DNA of 64,000 nt, taken from assembly GCF_004343725.1 (NCBI RefSeq), contig NZ_PTQW01000006.1:62001-126000 (forward strand). Reading direction: 5' to 3'. The DNA comes from Treponema sp. J25. Lineage in GTDB: Bacteria > Spirochaetota > Spirochaetia > Treponematales > Breznakiellaceae. A program made the translations under genes and the position numbers. The notes beneath the pieces are model-generated. The model was not told where the DNA came from and searched no databases. It saw only the letters and a list, made by a program, of their open reading frames with translations. Every line of letters begins with the position of its first letter. Position 1 is the first letter of the stretch. This document shows positions 9,090 to 17,573 of the stretch, in pieces.

Positions 9090-9706
9090 AAGTATACTTT
9101 CATTTTTGTCTTCCCTCCTTTACGAATTGCTACATTTTAGGAACAGAAGAAGGGGACGCTTCTCCCGGGGCTCTTATTATCGATCCAGGTTGTATCGCGG
9201 AGGATATTATCAATTTCCTGGAAGACCACTCGTACCCTCTCCTTGCCACACTCCTTACCCATGACCACAGCGGGCACTGTCAGGGGTTACGTACCCTCCG
9301 AAGGATATATGAGTTTCCAGTCTATGCGGTAAATCATGAAATAGGAGAGATTGCCACCCAGGTTATTCATGATGGGGATATCCTTTCCATAGGGCCCTTT
9401 AAGGTAGAAGTTATTTCCATCCCCGGTCATTCTTCAGATTCGGTGGTGTACAAGATTGGCCATTTTCTTTTTACCGGGGATGTTCTTTCGGCGGGTCTTA
9501 CGGGAAGCACCTTAAGTTCCTATGGGCAAACCATTCAGATTAATGCTCTTCAGAGTAAAATCCTTTCTCTTCCAGGGGATTATCAGATTTTTCCCGGCCA
9601 TGGGCCACCAACGACCCTTGCAACAGAACGACAGTACAACATAGGGTTTGACCGTAGAAATCATTCCCCGTTGGGCCGCTCCCCATGGCTACGGGAATTT
9701 TTGTAA
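9086..9706 (+). CDS. Metallo-beta-lactamase-fold hydrolase (glyoxalase II-like)
   Basis: A 206-residue MBL-fold protein. Metal-binding motifs appear in order: THDHSGH (the HxHxDH loop, here with Ser-Gly), GHSSDS, FTGDVL and FPGHGP. The set fits the hydroxyacylglutathione hydrolase-like branch, which cleaves thioesters or related substrates; the actual substrate cannot be told. Its ATG overlaps the stop of the pentapeptide-repeat gene. Confidence 0.8.
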   Translation: MKVYFHFCLPSFTNCYILGTEEGDASPGALIIDPGCIAEDIINFLEDHSYPLLATLLTHDHSGHCQGLRTLRRIYEFPVYAVNHEIGEIATQVIHDGDILSIGPFKVEVISIPGHSSDSVVYKIGHFLFTGDVLSAGLTGSTLSSYGQTIQINALQSKILSLPGDYQIFPGHGPPTTLATERQYNIGFDRRNHSPLGRSPWLREFL

Positions 9707-9746
9707 GCCCCTGATAACGTCTCTTGTGTTTCCCGGTTACGGACTA

Positions 9747-11459
9747 TTACTCCCGGCGAATCGTAAGGCGCCATACCTTACCTGCGGTAAGGCCATACCG
9801 TTCTTGCACAAAACGATTAAAAGCCTGAGCTTCGGCGGTAAATATGCGTCCTAAGAGGGGCCACGTACCTGATGTGGGGTGGCGGGGAGGTAAGAAGGAA
9901 CGGCCCCAGCCAGTCTGGTATAACCGAGAGGGGAGTACCGTTCCAAAATAATGAAAAGTGGCAGCAAGGTTTTGTTGCAATACGTAGGCCATCAACTCAT
10001 TCTTCATAAGATATTCATTCGTAGTATCATATTGCAAAGAATCGAGCGAAAAATAGCCGGTAAGAAATCGTTTTGCCCTGGAATCAAGGGATTTCCAGCG
10101 AGTTTCTGCAAACTTCTGAAATTCCGGATCAATAAAGAAAAGGCCATGAAAGCTTTCGTGAACCAAAAAAAGAATTCGCAGGTACTCCTCCGCCCCCCGA
10201 GCAATAGAGAGGACCGCACCTCTCCCAGGTACATAGGGAGAAAGGCCATCCCCTTTTTGAATGATTCCATTTGCCAAAAGGATTTCTTTTAGTTCCTTTT
10301 CCTCCTGGTTTAATGAGAAAGCGGCCTCTGCTGCTACAGAAAAAAACTGAGCCAAATCTTCAGCGCGATAGTCATGGGCATTCCAGCCTCGGAATTCTTC
10401 TATTTCTTCATTGTTCCACAGTTTTCCCCGGAACCCCTTTTTTTCCACAAAAAAGGCAAGCCGTTTAAAAAAACGATCCTGAAGGGCATAACTTGCCATG
10501 TCAAAAATAAGGATAGAAGGATAGCGGTCCCAAGAAAAAAGCTCATATCGGGGGTCTCGCCATCGGTTCTGGTGGTACGCAAGAATCACCGCGGGATCCA
10601 CCGAAAGAGGACGAGGAAGAGGAACTCCTCCACTCCGGATCATCAGGCATGAGGGGGCCTGTGAAGCAGTATAAACAATAGGGGAAGGTTCTTCTGGCAA
10701 GGCTCCCCAGGGAATAAAAAAAGAACCAGCCCCCTCGTACTGAAAAGAATCCACCTGCAGCTTCCCCCCCACTGACGGTTCTTGGTGAACCTCAACTTCC
10801 TGGGGCCCCAGACAGTGATATTCTTTTGGAAGCCGGATAACAAAAGAAGGGCCCTCTCGGGAAACAAAGGGAGAAAAGAAAAGGGTTTGTCCTTCCTGTT
10901 TAAAACCAAACCACCGGGGCACAAGCCGGATTCCCCTTATTTTTAACTTCTCTGCAGAAAGAAAGGCCCCATCCCGAAAAGGAGCAACCCGTACTGTAAG
11001 ATGCGTAAGGATTCCGGGCCTAAGAGGGATAGCGTATTGAATGGAAGTTATCAATGCTGAGCCTTGCCGGGAAGTATCAAAATCCAACGGCAATTCCCAA
11101 AAGACCCGGGCATCGCCAGCCTTAAGAGAAACCAGTCCCGCTCGGCCCCCTTGCGTTTCACGAGGAGTGTTTTGTTTTTCTGTCTTTTCCCGATAAGAAT
11201 ATTCCAGGGTATATTCAATTTCTATACTGAGATTCTCCGTTACCGTATAAGGTTGTTGGAGCGTCCAGACATATTCTCCCGGTTGAGCAAGAGAAATAGT
11301 TCCCTCCCTTAGTTCTAAGGCCGCAGAGTCCCGGGTATGGGAGATAAGCGAAATAGGCCCTGCCTCTGTCTCGAGGGTAAAGGGCAAAAAAACCGTCTGA
11401 CTACAGGCACTTTCTACCGAAAGGGCGAGGACCAGGAGAAAAACCAGGCCTACTCTCAT
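9747..11459 (-). CDS. Exported HExxH protein, putative zinc peptidase
   Basis: A 570-residue protein with a hydrophobic signal segment ending at Cys19 (SVESAC), so it may be a lipoprotein, although the lipobox is poor. The first half looks like beta-rich carbohydrate- or protein-binding modules. The second half holds HESFH at residues 434-438, with Glu488 in NELMAY fifty residues on, the spacing of a gluzincin active site (HExxH plus a downstream glutamate). I know no named family that fits. Extracellular or periplasmic metallopeptidase is the best inference. Confidence 0.6.
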   Translation of the reverse strand: MRVGLVFLLVLALSVESACSQTVFLPFTLETEAGPISLISHTRDSAALELREGTISLAQPGEYVWTLQQPYTVTENLSIEIEYTLEYSYREKTEKQNTPRETQGGRAGLVSLKAGDARVFWELPLDFDTSRQGSALITSIQYAIPLRPGILTHLTVRVAPFRDGAFLSAEKLKIRGIRLVPRWFGFKQEGQTLFFSPFVSREGPSFVIRLPKEYHCLGPQEVEVHQEPSVGGKLQVDSFQYEGAGSFFIPWGALPEEPSPIVYTASQAPSCLMIRSGGVPLPRPLSVDPAVILAYHQNRWRDPRYELFSWDRYPSILIFDMASYALQDRFFKRLAFFVEKKGFRGKLWNNEEIEEFRGWNAHDYRAEDLAQFFSVAAEAAFSLNQEEKELKEILLANGIIQKGDGLSPYVPGRGAVLSIARGAEEYLRILFLVHESFHGLFFIDPEFQKFAETRWKSLDSRAKRFLTGYFSLDSLQYDTTNEYLMKNELMAYVLQQNLAATFHYFGTVLPSRLYQTGWGRSFLPPRHPTSGTWPLLGRIFTAEAQAFNRFVQERYGLTAGKVWRLTIRRE

Positions 11460-11480
11460 ACGCCCTTACCTCTCGTCTTG

Positions 11481-12263
11481 TTATGGTAACGCTATAATAG
11501 AACGGGCAATGAGTTGGGCCACGGAATAACGCCGTTCCGGCGTAATGGATGGCTCATTCCGTAAAAAACTTTCGAATCGGCCTGCAAATTCCGCCGGGAG
11601 CACCGGGAGCTTTACCACTTCTTCGTAATAATATTTATGGGAGGGTTCAAATCGATGATTTATACAGAAGAGAACCGCACAGGCGCTCCGAATAAAGCCA
11701 GCGGCAGAAATAAGATAATAAAAGTCATCATTTTGTAAGAGAGCTGCCCCTAAATCGCTTAAAAAATGTTCCATTTTGGATTGATAGCTTTCCCGCATTT
11801 CTCGCCAGAAGGGTTCACTCAAACTGGTAAGGCGGCTCCGAAGACTTTCTATCCAGGGGGTTCGCTCGAATAATACCTCCCCATGGGTAAGCCGGTAAAA
11901 CCCATAGGTACCGCTGTCTTTGATAAGCCAAAGGTTCTCCGGATGAGCGGTAGCAATATCCACCAATTCTTCTATTTTATTTTTATTTTTGAATTCAATC
12001 CGTACGGGTAACGAATTCAGAATAAACCGATCCTTATTTTGCTGAGCAGAGGTTTCAAAGGCCGCTACCTGGGACCCATACAAACCCTGGCGCTCCGCTG
12101 GCGGAGGAACCTGATCCCGGTAATACACATCAAGGATAAGAGCAAAATAGGGATCCAAGACATCCGGCTGAGCAGCCTCATTTAAACAAATACACTCCAC
12201 CGTAGGCCAGCTCGAAAGGGCCTTAACAAGATGATCACAGAGGAGCTTGGTCTTACGTTTCAT
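11481..12263 (-). CDS. Conserved hypothetical protein, possibly nucleotidyltransferase-like
   Basis: About 260 residues from the ATG at 12261-12263, chosen over a start 11 codons upstream because GGAAGGAAG lies just before it. No signal peptide or transmembrane segment is seen. The N-terminal part (ECICLNEAAQPDVLDPYFALILDVYY) faintly recalls nucleotidyltransferase folds, and the second half is helical with several aromatic pairs (DDFYYLIS, HKYYYEEV), resembling HEPN-like partners. Neither assignment is secure. It follows the exported HExxH gene's promoter region and is divergent from the next gene. Confidence 0.5.
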   Translation of the reverse strand: MKRKTKLLCDHLVKALSSWPTVECICLNEAAQPDVLDPYFALILDVYYRDQVPPPAERQGLYGSQVAAFETSAQQNKDRFILNSLPVRIEFKNKNKIEELVDIATAHPENLWLIKDSGTYGFYRLTHGEVLFERTPWIESLRSRLTSLSEPFWREMRESYQSKMEHFLSDLGAALLQNDDFYYLISAAGFIRSACAVLFCINHRFEPSHKYYYEEVVKLPVLPAEFAGRFESFLRNEPSITPERRYSVAQLIARSIIALP

Positions 12264-12324
12264 GGGTCTTCCTTCCTTTCGGTAGTTCTGATACACTCTA
12301 TCATGATTTTATTCTTTTGAGAAT

Positions 12325-13017
12325 ATGAAAAAGAGCCCTTTTGCAAAGAAGAGCATAGTACGCCTCTTGGTGCTTATTCCTCATCCAGACATCCAGCGAA
12401 TTGCCCGCCAGTACAGCGGCGAGCTTTTAAGGGCAGGATGGAAAGGAGCCCGCCTTTTTCCTCCGGTCATCCCTCTTGCAGTCCTGGATAAGCCCATACC
12501 ACTACTTCTGGTCCAGAAGGGAGCCCACAACCTCGCCTTCATACAGAATCAAGAAGCAGGAACGCCCTTTTTTTATCCCCGCCGGTGGGAGTCCCTTGCC
12601 ATCACGCCCTTTCTCCATATCGGAGGAATTTCTTTTTCCCTACCTCCCATCGAAAAATGGCTTTCTCCCGGGCTCTATCAACAGGGGCTTTCTCCCCTTC
12701 TGGCCCTTAGCCTCTGTACCCAAGCTGCCGGGAAAACACTCCCGGAAAACCTTGCGCGGAGATTCGATACCTCTCTATCGCAACTCCGTTTTCGGGCCGC
12801 GGCCCTCGCCAACTGTGTGATCCACCTGAGTCAAATACCGGGCCAGCCCAATGCCCATGCGCGGAGAGAACCGGCGGAGGTATACTTCAACCTTCTGCCC
12901 CCTTTTTCCGTTGAACAGCCGGAAGAAAGAATACAGTGTTCGTATTCTTCCCGCTGGATAATAGGAAAGCCCTGCTGGCTTCCCAAGAAGCCTTCGATTG
13001 CCAGGGAATTCTCTTAG
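12325..13017 (+). CDS. Hypothetical protein
   Basis: A 230-residue protein with no family I recognise. Residues 10-50 (LLVLIPHPDIQRIARQYSGELLRAG) resemble the start of a 2H-phosphoesterase-like fold, but the paired HxT motifs are absent. It contains no signal peptide and no clear transmembrane segment. It is followed 36 bases later by the DUF167 gene on the same strand. Confidence 0.45.
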   Translation: MKKSPFAKKSIVRLLVLIPHPDIQRIARQYSGELLRAGWKGARLFPPVIPLAVLDKPIPLLLVQKGAHNLAFIQNQEAGTPFFYPRRWESLAITPFLHIGGISFSLPPIEKWLSPGLYQQGLSPLLALSLCTQAAGKTLPENLARRFDTSLSQLRFRAAALANCVIHLSQIPGQPNAHARREPAEVYFNLLPPFSVEQPEERIQCSYSSRWIIGKPCWLPKKPSIAREFS

Positions 13018-13053
13018 CCTTGAAGTATCAATATAGTTGTTAGGAGTCCTTTG

Positions 13054-13383
13054 ATGAAGAGCTTTTACGAAATACAAGGGGAGTACATTCTTATTCACTG
13101 CAAAATAAACGCCGGAGCCTCCCATACGCAGATAATGAAACACGAACAGGGACGCCTGTATATTCGAGTGGCTGCGGCCCCCGAGGACGGCAAGGCTAAT
13201 CGGGAGTTGCTCTCATTCCTTGCAAAAACCTTTCATTGCCCTAAAAGGAACATCTCTCTTATTCAGGGAGAGCGGAGCCCCCTTAAAACACTAGCCCTTC
13301 CCCTCTCATGCTTAGAAATCTGCAGGGAAATAGAAAAAAACACCGCCCCTACCCCGCCACCTGCCCATGCTGCCGACACCTGA
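13054..13383 (+). CDS. DUF167 / YggU family protein
   Basis: A 109-residue protein with the DUF167 signature RLYIRVAAAPEDGKANREL, a small conserved alpha/beta fold of unknown role. The ATG at 13054 has GGAG seven bases upstream; a TTG directly before it is less well placed. The proline/alanine-rich tail (residues about 97-109) is an extension beyond the domain. It converges on the macrodomain gene. Confidence 0.8.
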   Translation: MKSFYEIQGEYILIHCKINAGASHTQIMKHEQGRLYIRVAAAPEDGKANRELLSFLAKTFHCPKRNISLIQGERSPLKTLALPLSCLEICREIEKNTAPTPPPAHAADT

Positions 13384-13405
13384 AACCCTCTGGGGATTTT
13401 CGTTT

Positions 13406-13930
13406 TTATTGCATCAATGTTTGATAGATCCGATAATTTTCTTCATCGAAGCACACAAAAAATACTTCCTCCACCGTAGAACAAAGGGAGAGACCTTCCT
13501 GCACCGCCTTGAGAGCAATAGGGGCCGCCCGTTCTTTGGGGAAGCCATACACACCGGTGCTAATGTTGGGGAAGGCCACCGAACGGCACCCATGGCGCTC
13601 GGCCAATACCAGGGACTCCCGATAACAAGAAGCAAGGAGGGCATCCTCTTCCTGGTTTCCTCCCCGCCAGATGGGCCCCACCGTATGAATCACATAGCGA
13701 CAGGGGAGCCTCCCCGCCCTGGTAATGACCGCCTTTCCCGGGGGACAGGGGCCATCCCGTTGCACAATGGCTCTGCACTCTTCTAATAGGGTAGGCCCCG
13801 CCGCTCGATGGATAGCCCCATCTACCCCGCCACCTCCCATGAGACCCGAATTAGCCGCATTCACAATAGCATCAACGGAAAGGGTGGTAATATCCCCTTT
13901 AATGAGACGAAGCTTTGTTTCTTTTGCCAT
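13406..13930 (-). CDS. Macrodomain ADP-ribose hydrolase (YmdB/MacroD type)
   Basis: A 174-residue stand-alone macrodomain. Key motifs are [32 protein letters not shown] and the phosphate-binding loop ISTGVYGFP, as in O-acetyl-ADP-ribose deacetylases and MacroD-type hydrolases that remove ADP-ribose from proteins. Its start codon lies inside the 3' end of the upstream histidine kinase gene (32-base overlap), so the two proteins are probably made together. Confidence 0.88.
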   Translation of the reverse strand: MAKETKLRLIKGDITTLSVDAIVNAANSGLMGGGGVDGAIHRAAGPTLLEECRAIVQRDGPCPPGKAVITRAGRLPCRYVIHTVGPIWRGGNQEEDALLASCYRESLVLAERHGCRSVAFPNISTGVYGFPKERAAPIALKAVQEGLSLCSTVEEVFFVCFDEENYRIYQTLMQ

Positions 13931-15170
13931 ACCTAACCCCTTCTAAGGGAATCTGGACTACCGCTGACGTTGTTTCTTGTTTTTCTATGACAGAGAAATT
14001 TCCTTTCAACTGATCTACCATCTGTTGCAGCAAGTAACGGCCAAAGCCGATACTTTCTCTTTTTTCTTCTCTTCCCTCTACTTTTGCTTTTTTATTAGTC
14101 ACCGAGAGAAGCATAGTTCCCTTTTCAGTGGCCAGGGATACTTCAATAGAGCTGTTAGGGTCCCCATGTTTAAGGCCGTTGATGATAAGCTCATTCATGA
14201 TGAGCCCTATGGTAGAAACGGCCTTTGGGGTTCCCCAGAGGGATTCCTTTGGCCCCATGAAATGGATAGTTCGGGAAGAAAGATGATATGCCTTATTAAG
14301 GGCATCACACACCTGACGGAGATAGGAAAACAACTCAATCGTTTGTCCCCCTTGATGCTGATATAACAGATCATACAGACTTCCCACCGTTTCGATCCGG
14401 GATTGTAGTTCCTGAAGTGCCGTTTCCACCAGGGGATGTTCTGCTTCAGCTATTTGAAGGGACACAAAGCTGGATAAGGTAGTAAAGGAGTTTTTAAGGC
14501 GATGTTGCAATTCTCGGTACAAAAGGTGCCGTTCCCGCTCGCGCTGTTCTTTTACAAGGAACAAAACCAGAAACACAAAGACCAGGACCGCCACAACCAC
14601 CAGAAGAATGAACAATCGCTGATTCCGAGAACGGACCAGAAGGATCTCTTCCGTTTTTTGACGAACCAAGGCATTTAACCGTTGCTGATACAGTACAGAG
14701 TCTTCCCGGGCCAGCATCTTTCCCGTTGCATCATGCACAATAGAAAGGAGCAACATCTTCTGCTTCGCCGGGGAATAGACCGGAGAGGAATACACTTCGA
14801 CGGTTCGAATTTCTCCAGAGGCAAGCCGATGGGGAAACACAAAGTAATTCCGTTCTTCCTGAACGGCCTTTTTTCGCTCCTGGGCAATTTCTTCCGGATT
14901 TAGCACATTGATCTCATCTATCTTCATGGTAAGCAGTTTTTCCCGGGGATAGCCATAAAAACGCACCGCCGCTTCATTGGCATTTTCTATGGCCCCCGTA
15001 TCAGGGTCGATAAGGAGCATGATGGCCACATGATCTTTTAGATAATCAAAAAGAAGCTGCTGTCCAGAAAGAAAAGAGGGAGCCCCCCCTAGTAAAAAGA
15101 AGGTCAAACCAATCCTCACAAGGTTTACCCATCCCTTCTTTTTGAGGAAGGTAAACAAAAAAATAGTCAT
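13899..15170 (-). CDS. Membrane PAS-domain sensor histidine kinase (HisKA_2 type)
   Basis: A 423-residue kinase. Order of parts: hydrophobic signal/anchor (about 16-36), PAS domain (about 40-155, with [20 protein letters not shown]), a second membrane segment (187-206), phosphoacceptor helix ELQHRLKN with His223, and an HATPase domain with [12 protein letters not shown]. The phosphoacceptor type is that of HisKA_2/HWE kinases. With membrane segments on both sides, the PAS domain would face the periplasm. No response-regulator gene is adjacent; instead the 3' end overlaps a macrodomain gene. Confidence 0.85.
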   Translation of the reverse strand: MTIFLFTFLKKKGWVNLVRIGLTFFLLGGAPSFLSGQQLLFDYLKDHVAIMLLIDPDTGAIENANEAAVRFYGYPREKLLTMKIDEINVLNPEEIAQERKKAVQEERNYFVFPHRLASGEIRTVEVYSSPVYSPAKQKMLLLSIVHDATGKMLAREDSVLYQQRLNALVRQKTEEILLVRSRNQRLFILLVVVAVLVFVFLVLFLVKEQRERERHLLYRELQHRLKNSFTTLSSFVSLQIAEAEHPLVETALQELQSRIETVGSLYDLLYQHQGGQTIELFSYLRQVCDALNKAYHLSSRTIHFMGPKESLWGTPKAVSTIGLIMNELIINGLKHGDPNSSIEVSLATEKGTMLLSVTNKKAKVEGREEKRESIGFGRYLLQQMVDQLKGNFSVIEKQETTSAVVQIPLEGVRYGKRNKASSH

Positions 15171-15328
15171 GCTTACATAGTACGCTGTTTTTTAAAAAAC
15201 GCAAGAGAATCCGAAGAAGCCAAAAGGGATTGCACTTGGAAAGGCACTACAACGTTCCTGGGCTTCCATTCAAGGAACTTACAAAACTTTTCTATTATCA
15301 ATCCGCCGGCTTACAGGACAAAAAATAA

Positions 15329-15351
15329 AAAAGGCCCCTTTAGGGCCTTTT
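15329..15351 (-). terminator. Intrinsic terminator of tRNA-Lys
   Basis: AAAAGGCCC-CTTTA-GGGCCTTTT is a perfect nine-base-pair hairpin; on the minus strand it is followed by a T-rich run (TTTTTTATTTTTT). It lies 30 bases past the 3' end of the tRNA. Confidence 0.85.
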
Positions 15352-15380
15352 ATTCCACTGACCAACTATGGTGATAGTCC

Positions 15381-15453
15381 TGAGCTGCACTGGATTCGAA
15401 CCAGTGACCCACGCCTTAAAAGGGCGTTGCTCTACCTACTGAGCTAGCAGCCC
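15381..15453 (-). tRNA. tRNA-Lys (anticodon TTT)
   Basis: The minus strand folds as a full cloverleaf: acceptor GGGCTGC with GCAGCTC (one G-T pair), D arm GCTC-AGTAGGTA-GAGC, anticodon arm ACGCC-CTTTTAA-GGCGT giving anticodon TTT, and T arm ACTGG-TTCGAAT-CCAGT. The discriminator base is A at 15381. CCA is not encoded. Confidence 0.95.
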
Positions 15454-15464
15454 ATGTAGGCAGT

Positions 15465-15493
15465 ACCATACCGAAATTACTAACTTTGGTCAA
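15465..15493 (-). promoter_or_regulatory. tRNA-Lys promoter
   Basis: On the minus strand, TTGACC (15488-15493) and TATGGT (15465-15470) are separated by 17 bases, ending about 12 bases before the tRNA 5' end, which is the expected distance for the start of transcription. Confidence 0.65.
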
Positions 15494-15562
15494 GCCCCCA
15501 CGGTACCTTTCTCCGGAAGAAACGGGATACCGAGGGGACAACCGGGTCGCAGTAAAATTTAC

Positions 15563-16753
15563 TCAATACCGGAAAAGCAGATTGAGGTCAACCCCATAGG
15601 TGGGCCGTACCCCCGGATCAAGGCCAAGCTCCACTCCCCGCATGGCAAGATCAAACCGCATAAAAGAAAAATCGATGCCAAGACCCAGGGCAGGGAGAGC
15701 ATCGGCAATACCGGCTCGTAGTTGGAATACATCCAGCAGGGTCACTTCCATCCCAAGCCCAATATTTAAAATCGGATTCCGGGGAATGAGGGCAAGGAAA
15801 AGATCGAGCAGATCTCGGTAGTCCATATAAAATCGGACGCGGGTACTGTATCGTTCAAGGAAAGGAAAAGAGGGAGAAAGGGAAAGGCCCACATCAAACT
15901 CTGGTTTTATGGTCACATAGTCGGTAGCCAGGGAAGCATTTCCTTCTAAAAAGTTTTGCGTTGAGGTATAGCGATTCCGCAGGGCCGGAGAATACACGTC
16001 ATGATAGGTAATTCCCAGGCGTATCCATTGCTCGTATTGGTACAATAATCCCAGATCGGCCCCCACTCCCATAAGCACATCCAGGGGTTTACTCGCAAAG
16101 ATATTTCCACTAAAGAGGTCTTGCACCGAAAAGATAGAAGAAGAAAGGGGTATACTTCCCCGCACAAAACCCTTGGCAAGGAAGCCCCCGTCAAGAGTGT
16201 GGGCGTCCACTTTTATAAAACGGAAGGAATAGCCACCCACCACAAGGATATCCGCCGTCATAGCTCCTGCCACCGAAAGTCCCACTGTTTTAGCATCCAG
16301 CGAAACCCGATCAAAGAAACCAAAACCAAGCCCCTTCCCCACATACCCAAAGGAGAGGGGACCGGTAAGGGTTCCTCCTGTTGCAAGGCCCTGGGGGCCT
16401 ACGATTCCCGAAAGGTCAAGAGAACCGGATCCCCCAAAATACCCCGTAAGGAGATCGAGAATATCAAAAATAGGTCCATATAAAGAAAGACTTACCTCCG
16501 CGGCGGACCATTCCTCGGGGCTTGCGAGAAAACCCGCGGGATTCGAAAAAAGGGTGCTAAAACCGTCGGTCATGGTGGTGTGGCGCCCCCCCAGGGCAGC
16601 CCACCGGGCATTACCGTAGGTAAAGCCAGAAACGGTTTCGGCGGTAAGAGATGGCGCAAAGAAAACCACCCCCAGCCCCATGAAGATCAGGGATAAAAAA
16701 GCTCTTTTTCTTACAGAGTTCTCTAGAGTTTTCCGTTTATAGATGTGCTTCAT
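15563..16753 (-). CDS. Exported outer-membrane-type protein (FadL/PorV-like)
   Basis: About 396 residues from the ATG at 16751-16753, which has GGGGGAAA upstream; an ATG 12 codons earlier is less likely. A signal peptide ends near SLTAE. The mature start, YGNARWAALGGRHTTMTDGFSTLFSNPAGF, is typical of PorV/FadL-like barrels, in which a long N-terminus plugs the pore. The rest alternates amphipathic beta strands and ends in an aromatic (LLFRY), as outer-membrane proteins do. Probably an outer-membrane beta barrel; its cargo is unknown. It is the last gene of the tyrA run. Confidence 0.7.
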   Translation of the reverse strand: MKHIYKRKTLENSVRKRAFLSLIFMGLGVVFFAPSLTAETVSGFTYGNARWAALGGRHTTMTDGFSTLFSNPAGFLASPEEWSAAEVSLSLYGPIFDILDLLTGYFGGSGSLDLSGIVGPQGLATGGTLTGPLSFGYVGKGLGFGFFDRVSLDAKTVGLSVAGAMTADILVVGGYSFRFIKVDAHTLDGGFLAKGFVRGSIPLSSSIFSVQDLFSGNIFASKPLDVLMGVGADLGLLYQYEQWIRLGITYHDVYSPALRNRYTSTQNFLEGNASLATDYVTIKPEFDVGLSLSPSFPFLERYSTRVRFYMDYRDLLDLFLALIPRNPILNIGLGMEVTLLDVFQLRAGIADALPALGLGIDFSFMRFDLAMRGVELGLDPGVRPTYGVDLNLLFRY

Positions 16754-16799
16754 AGTTTCCCCCTTTCCTGGCCCATTCATCGGCAGCATTCCCTAGAAA

Positions 16800-17540
16800 T
16801 CACTGAAGGTTAAAAAGATCAATAAAGGTATCGAGGAGATCCCCCGTCCCTCCGGAAGAGACCGCGGCGTTCACTAACGCCACTGCAATCGCCGCATTAC
16901 CGGAAGCGGAACTTGGATCAAAACTAGAGATATAATTTTGAACGTCCCCCAAGGCCTGGGCTTCTGCGGCAACAAGGACTATCGCGGCAGCCACCAGATC
17001 TTCTGGTGTGGCGGCGGCCACAAAATCAGCATCCAGGGTTATAGATGTTCCCGAACCCGAATAGGGAATTATATCTGCCAGGGTCGCGGCCACTGACTGA
17101 AGGGTATCGAGTCCCGCCAGGGTGGCGCTTATTGTGTCCAAGAGGGCATTCTGGTCGATATTCTGTATATTATTGATATCGATGGTGCTCAGGGTTCCAT
17201 ACAGGGCGGTCGTAACCCCACTGGCGTTGGCCGCCACATCCAGGGCTGCCGCCTGAAGCGCCGCCGCATCCTCCGGGGAAGCTCCCGGGATAGCTGCGGC
17301 AATACTATCGAGTAAGGCCGCCGCGAGGTCAGGATTATCCGCCGTTTGTTGGGCGAGATCCCCCACATTCGCCGCCGTTACCGTGGGAATTAACGTCGCC
17401 GGGTCCCGGGCAGCCCAGGGGGCAAGGCTCGTGGTAAAGAACTGCCGGCATCCACTTGCCACACCTACCGCTATGACAATCACCAAGAATCCTATGGTCC
17501 ACCCCTTCCCGCGAAGGGAAAAATATCCCTTTCCTTTCAT
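16800..17540 (-). CDS. Alanine-rich lipoprotein of unknown function
   Basis: A 246-residue protein starting at the ATG 17538-17540 (GGAGG seven bases upstream). Hydrophobic leader then lipobox VGVASGC, so it is probably lipid-anchored. The mature part is very rich in Ala, with helical repeats rich in D, N and A and few charged residues. It lies between mtaB and the outer-membrane protein gene, hinting at a partner role in the envelope, but no family is recognised. Confidence 0.65.
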   Translation of the reverse strand: MKGKGYFSLRGKGWTIGFLVIVIAVGVASGCRQFFTTSLAPWAARDPATLIPTVTAANVGDLAQQTADNPDLAAALLDSIAAAIPGASPEDAAALQAAALDVAANASGVTTALYGTLSTIDINNIQNIDQNALLDTISATLAGLDTLQSVAATLADIIPYSGSGTSITLDADFVAAATPEDLVAAAIVLVAAEAQALGDVQNYISSFDPSSASGNAAIAVALVNAAVSSGGTGDLLDTFIDLFNLQ

Positions 17541-17573
17541 ACCCAAACCTCCGGGGAGTGCTATACCACATCC

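Larger units (their letters stand above)
15171..15562. other. Intergenic region with tRNA-Lys, its promoter and terminator
   Basis: This gap separates the kinase gene from the outer-membrane protein gene. It contains the tRNA-Lys gene (15381-15453), a matching promoter (15465-15493) and a terminator hairpin (15329-15351). I see no coding sequence in the remainder (15171-15328 and 15494-15562). Confidence 0.7.
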
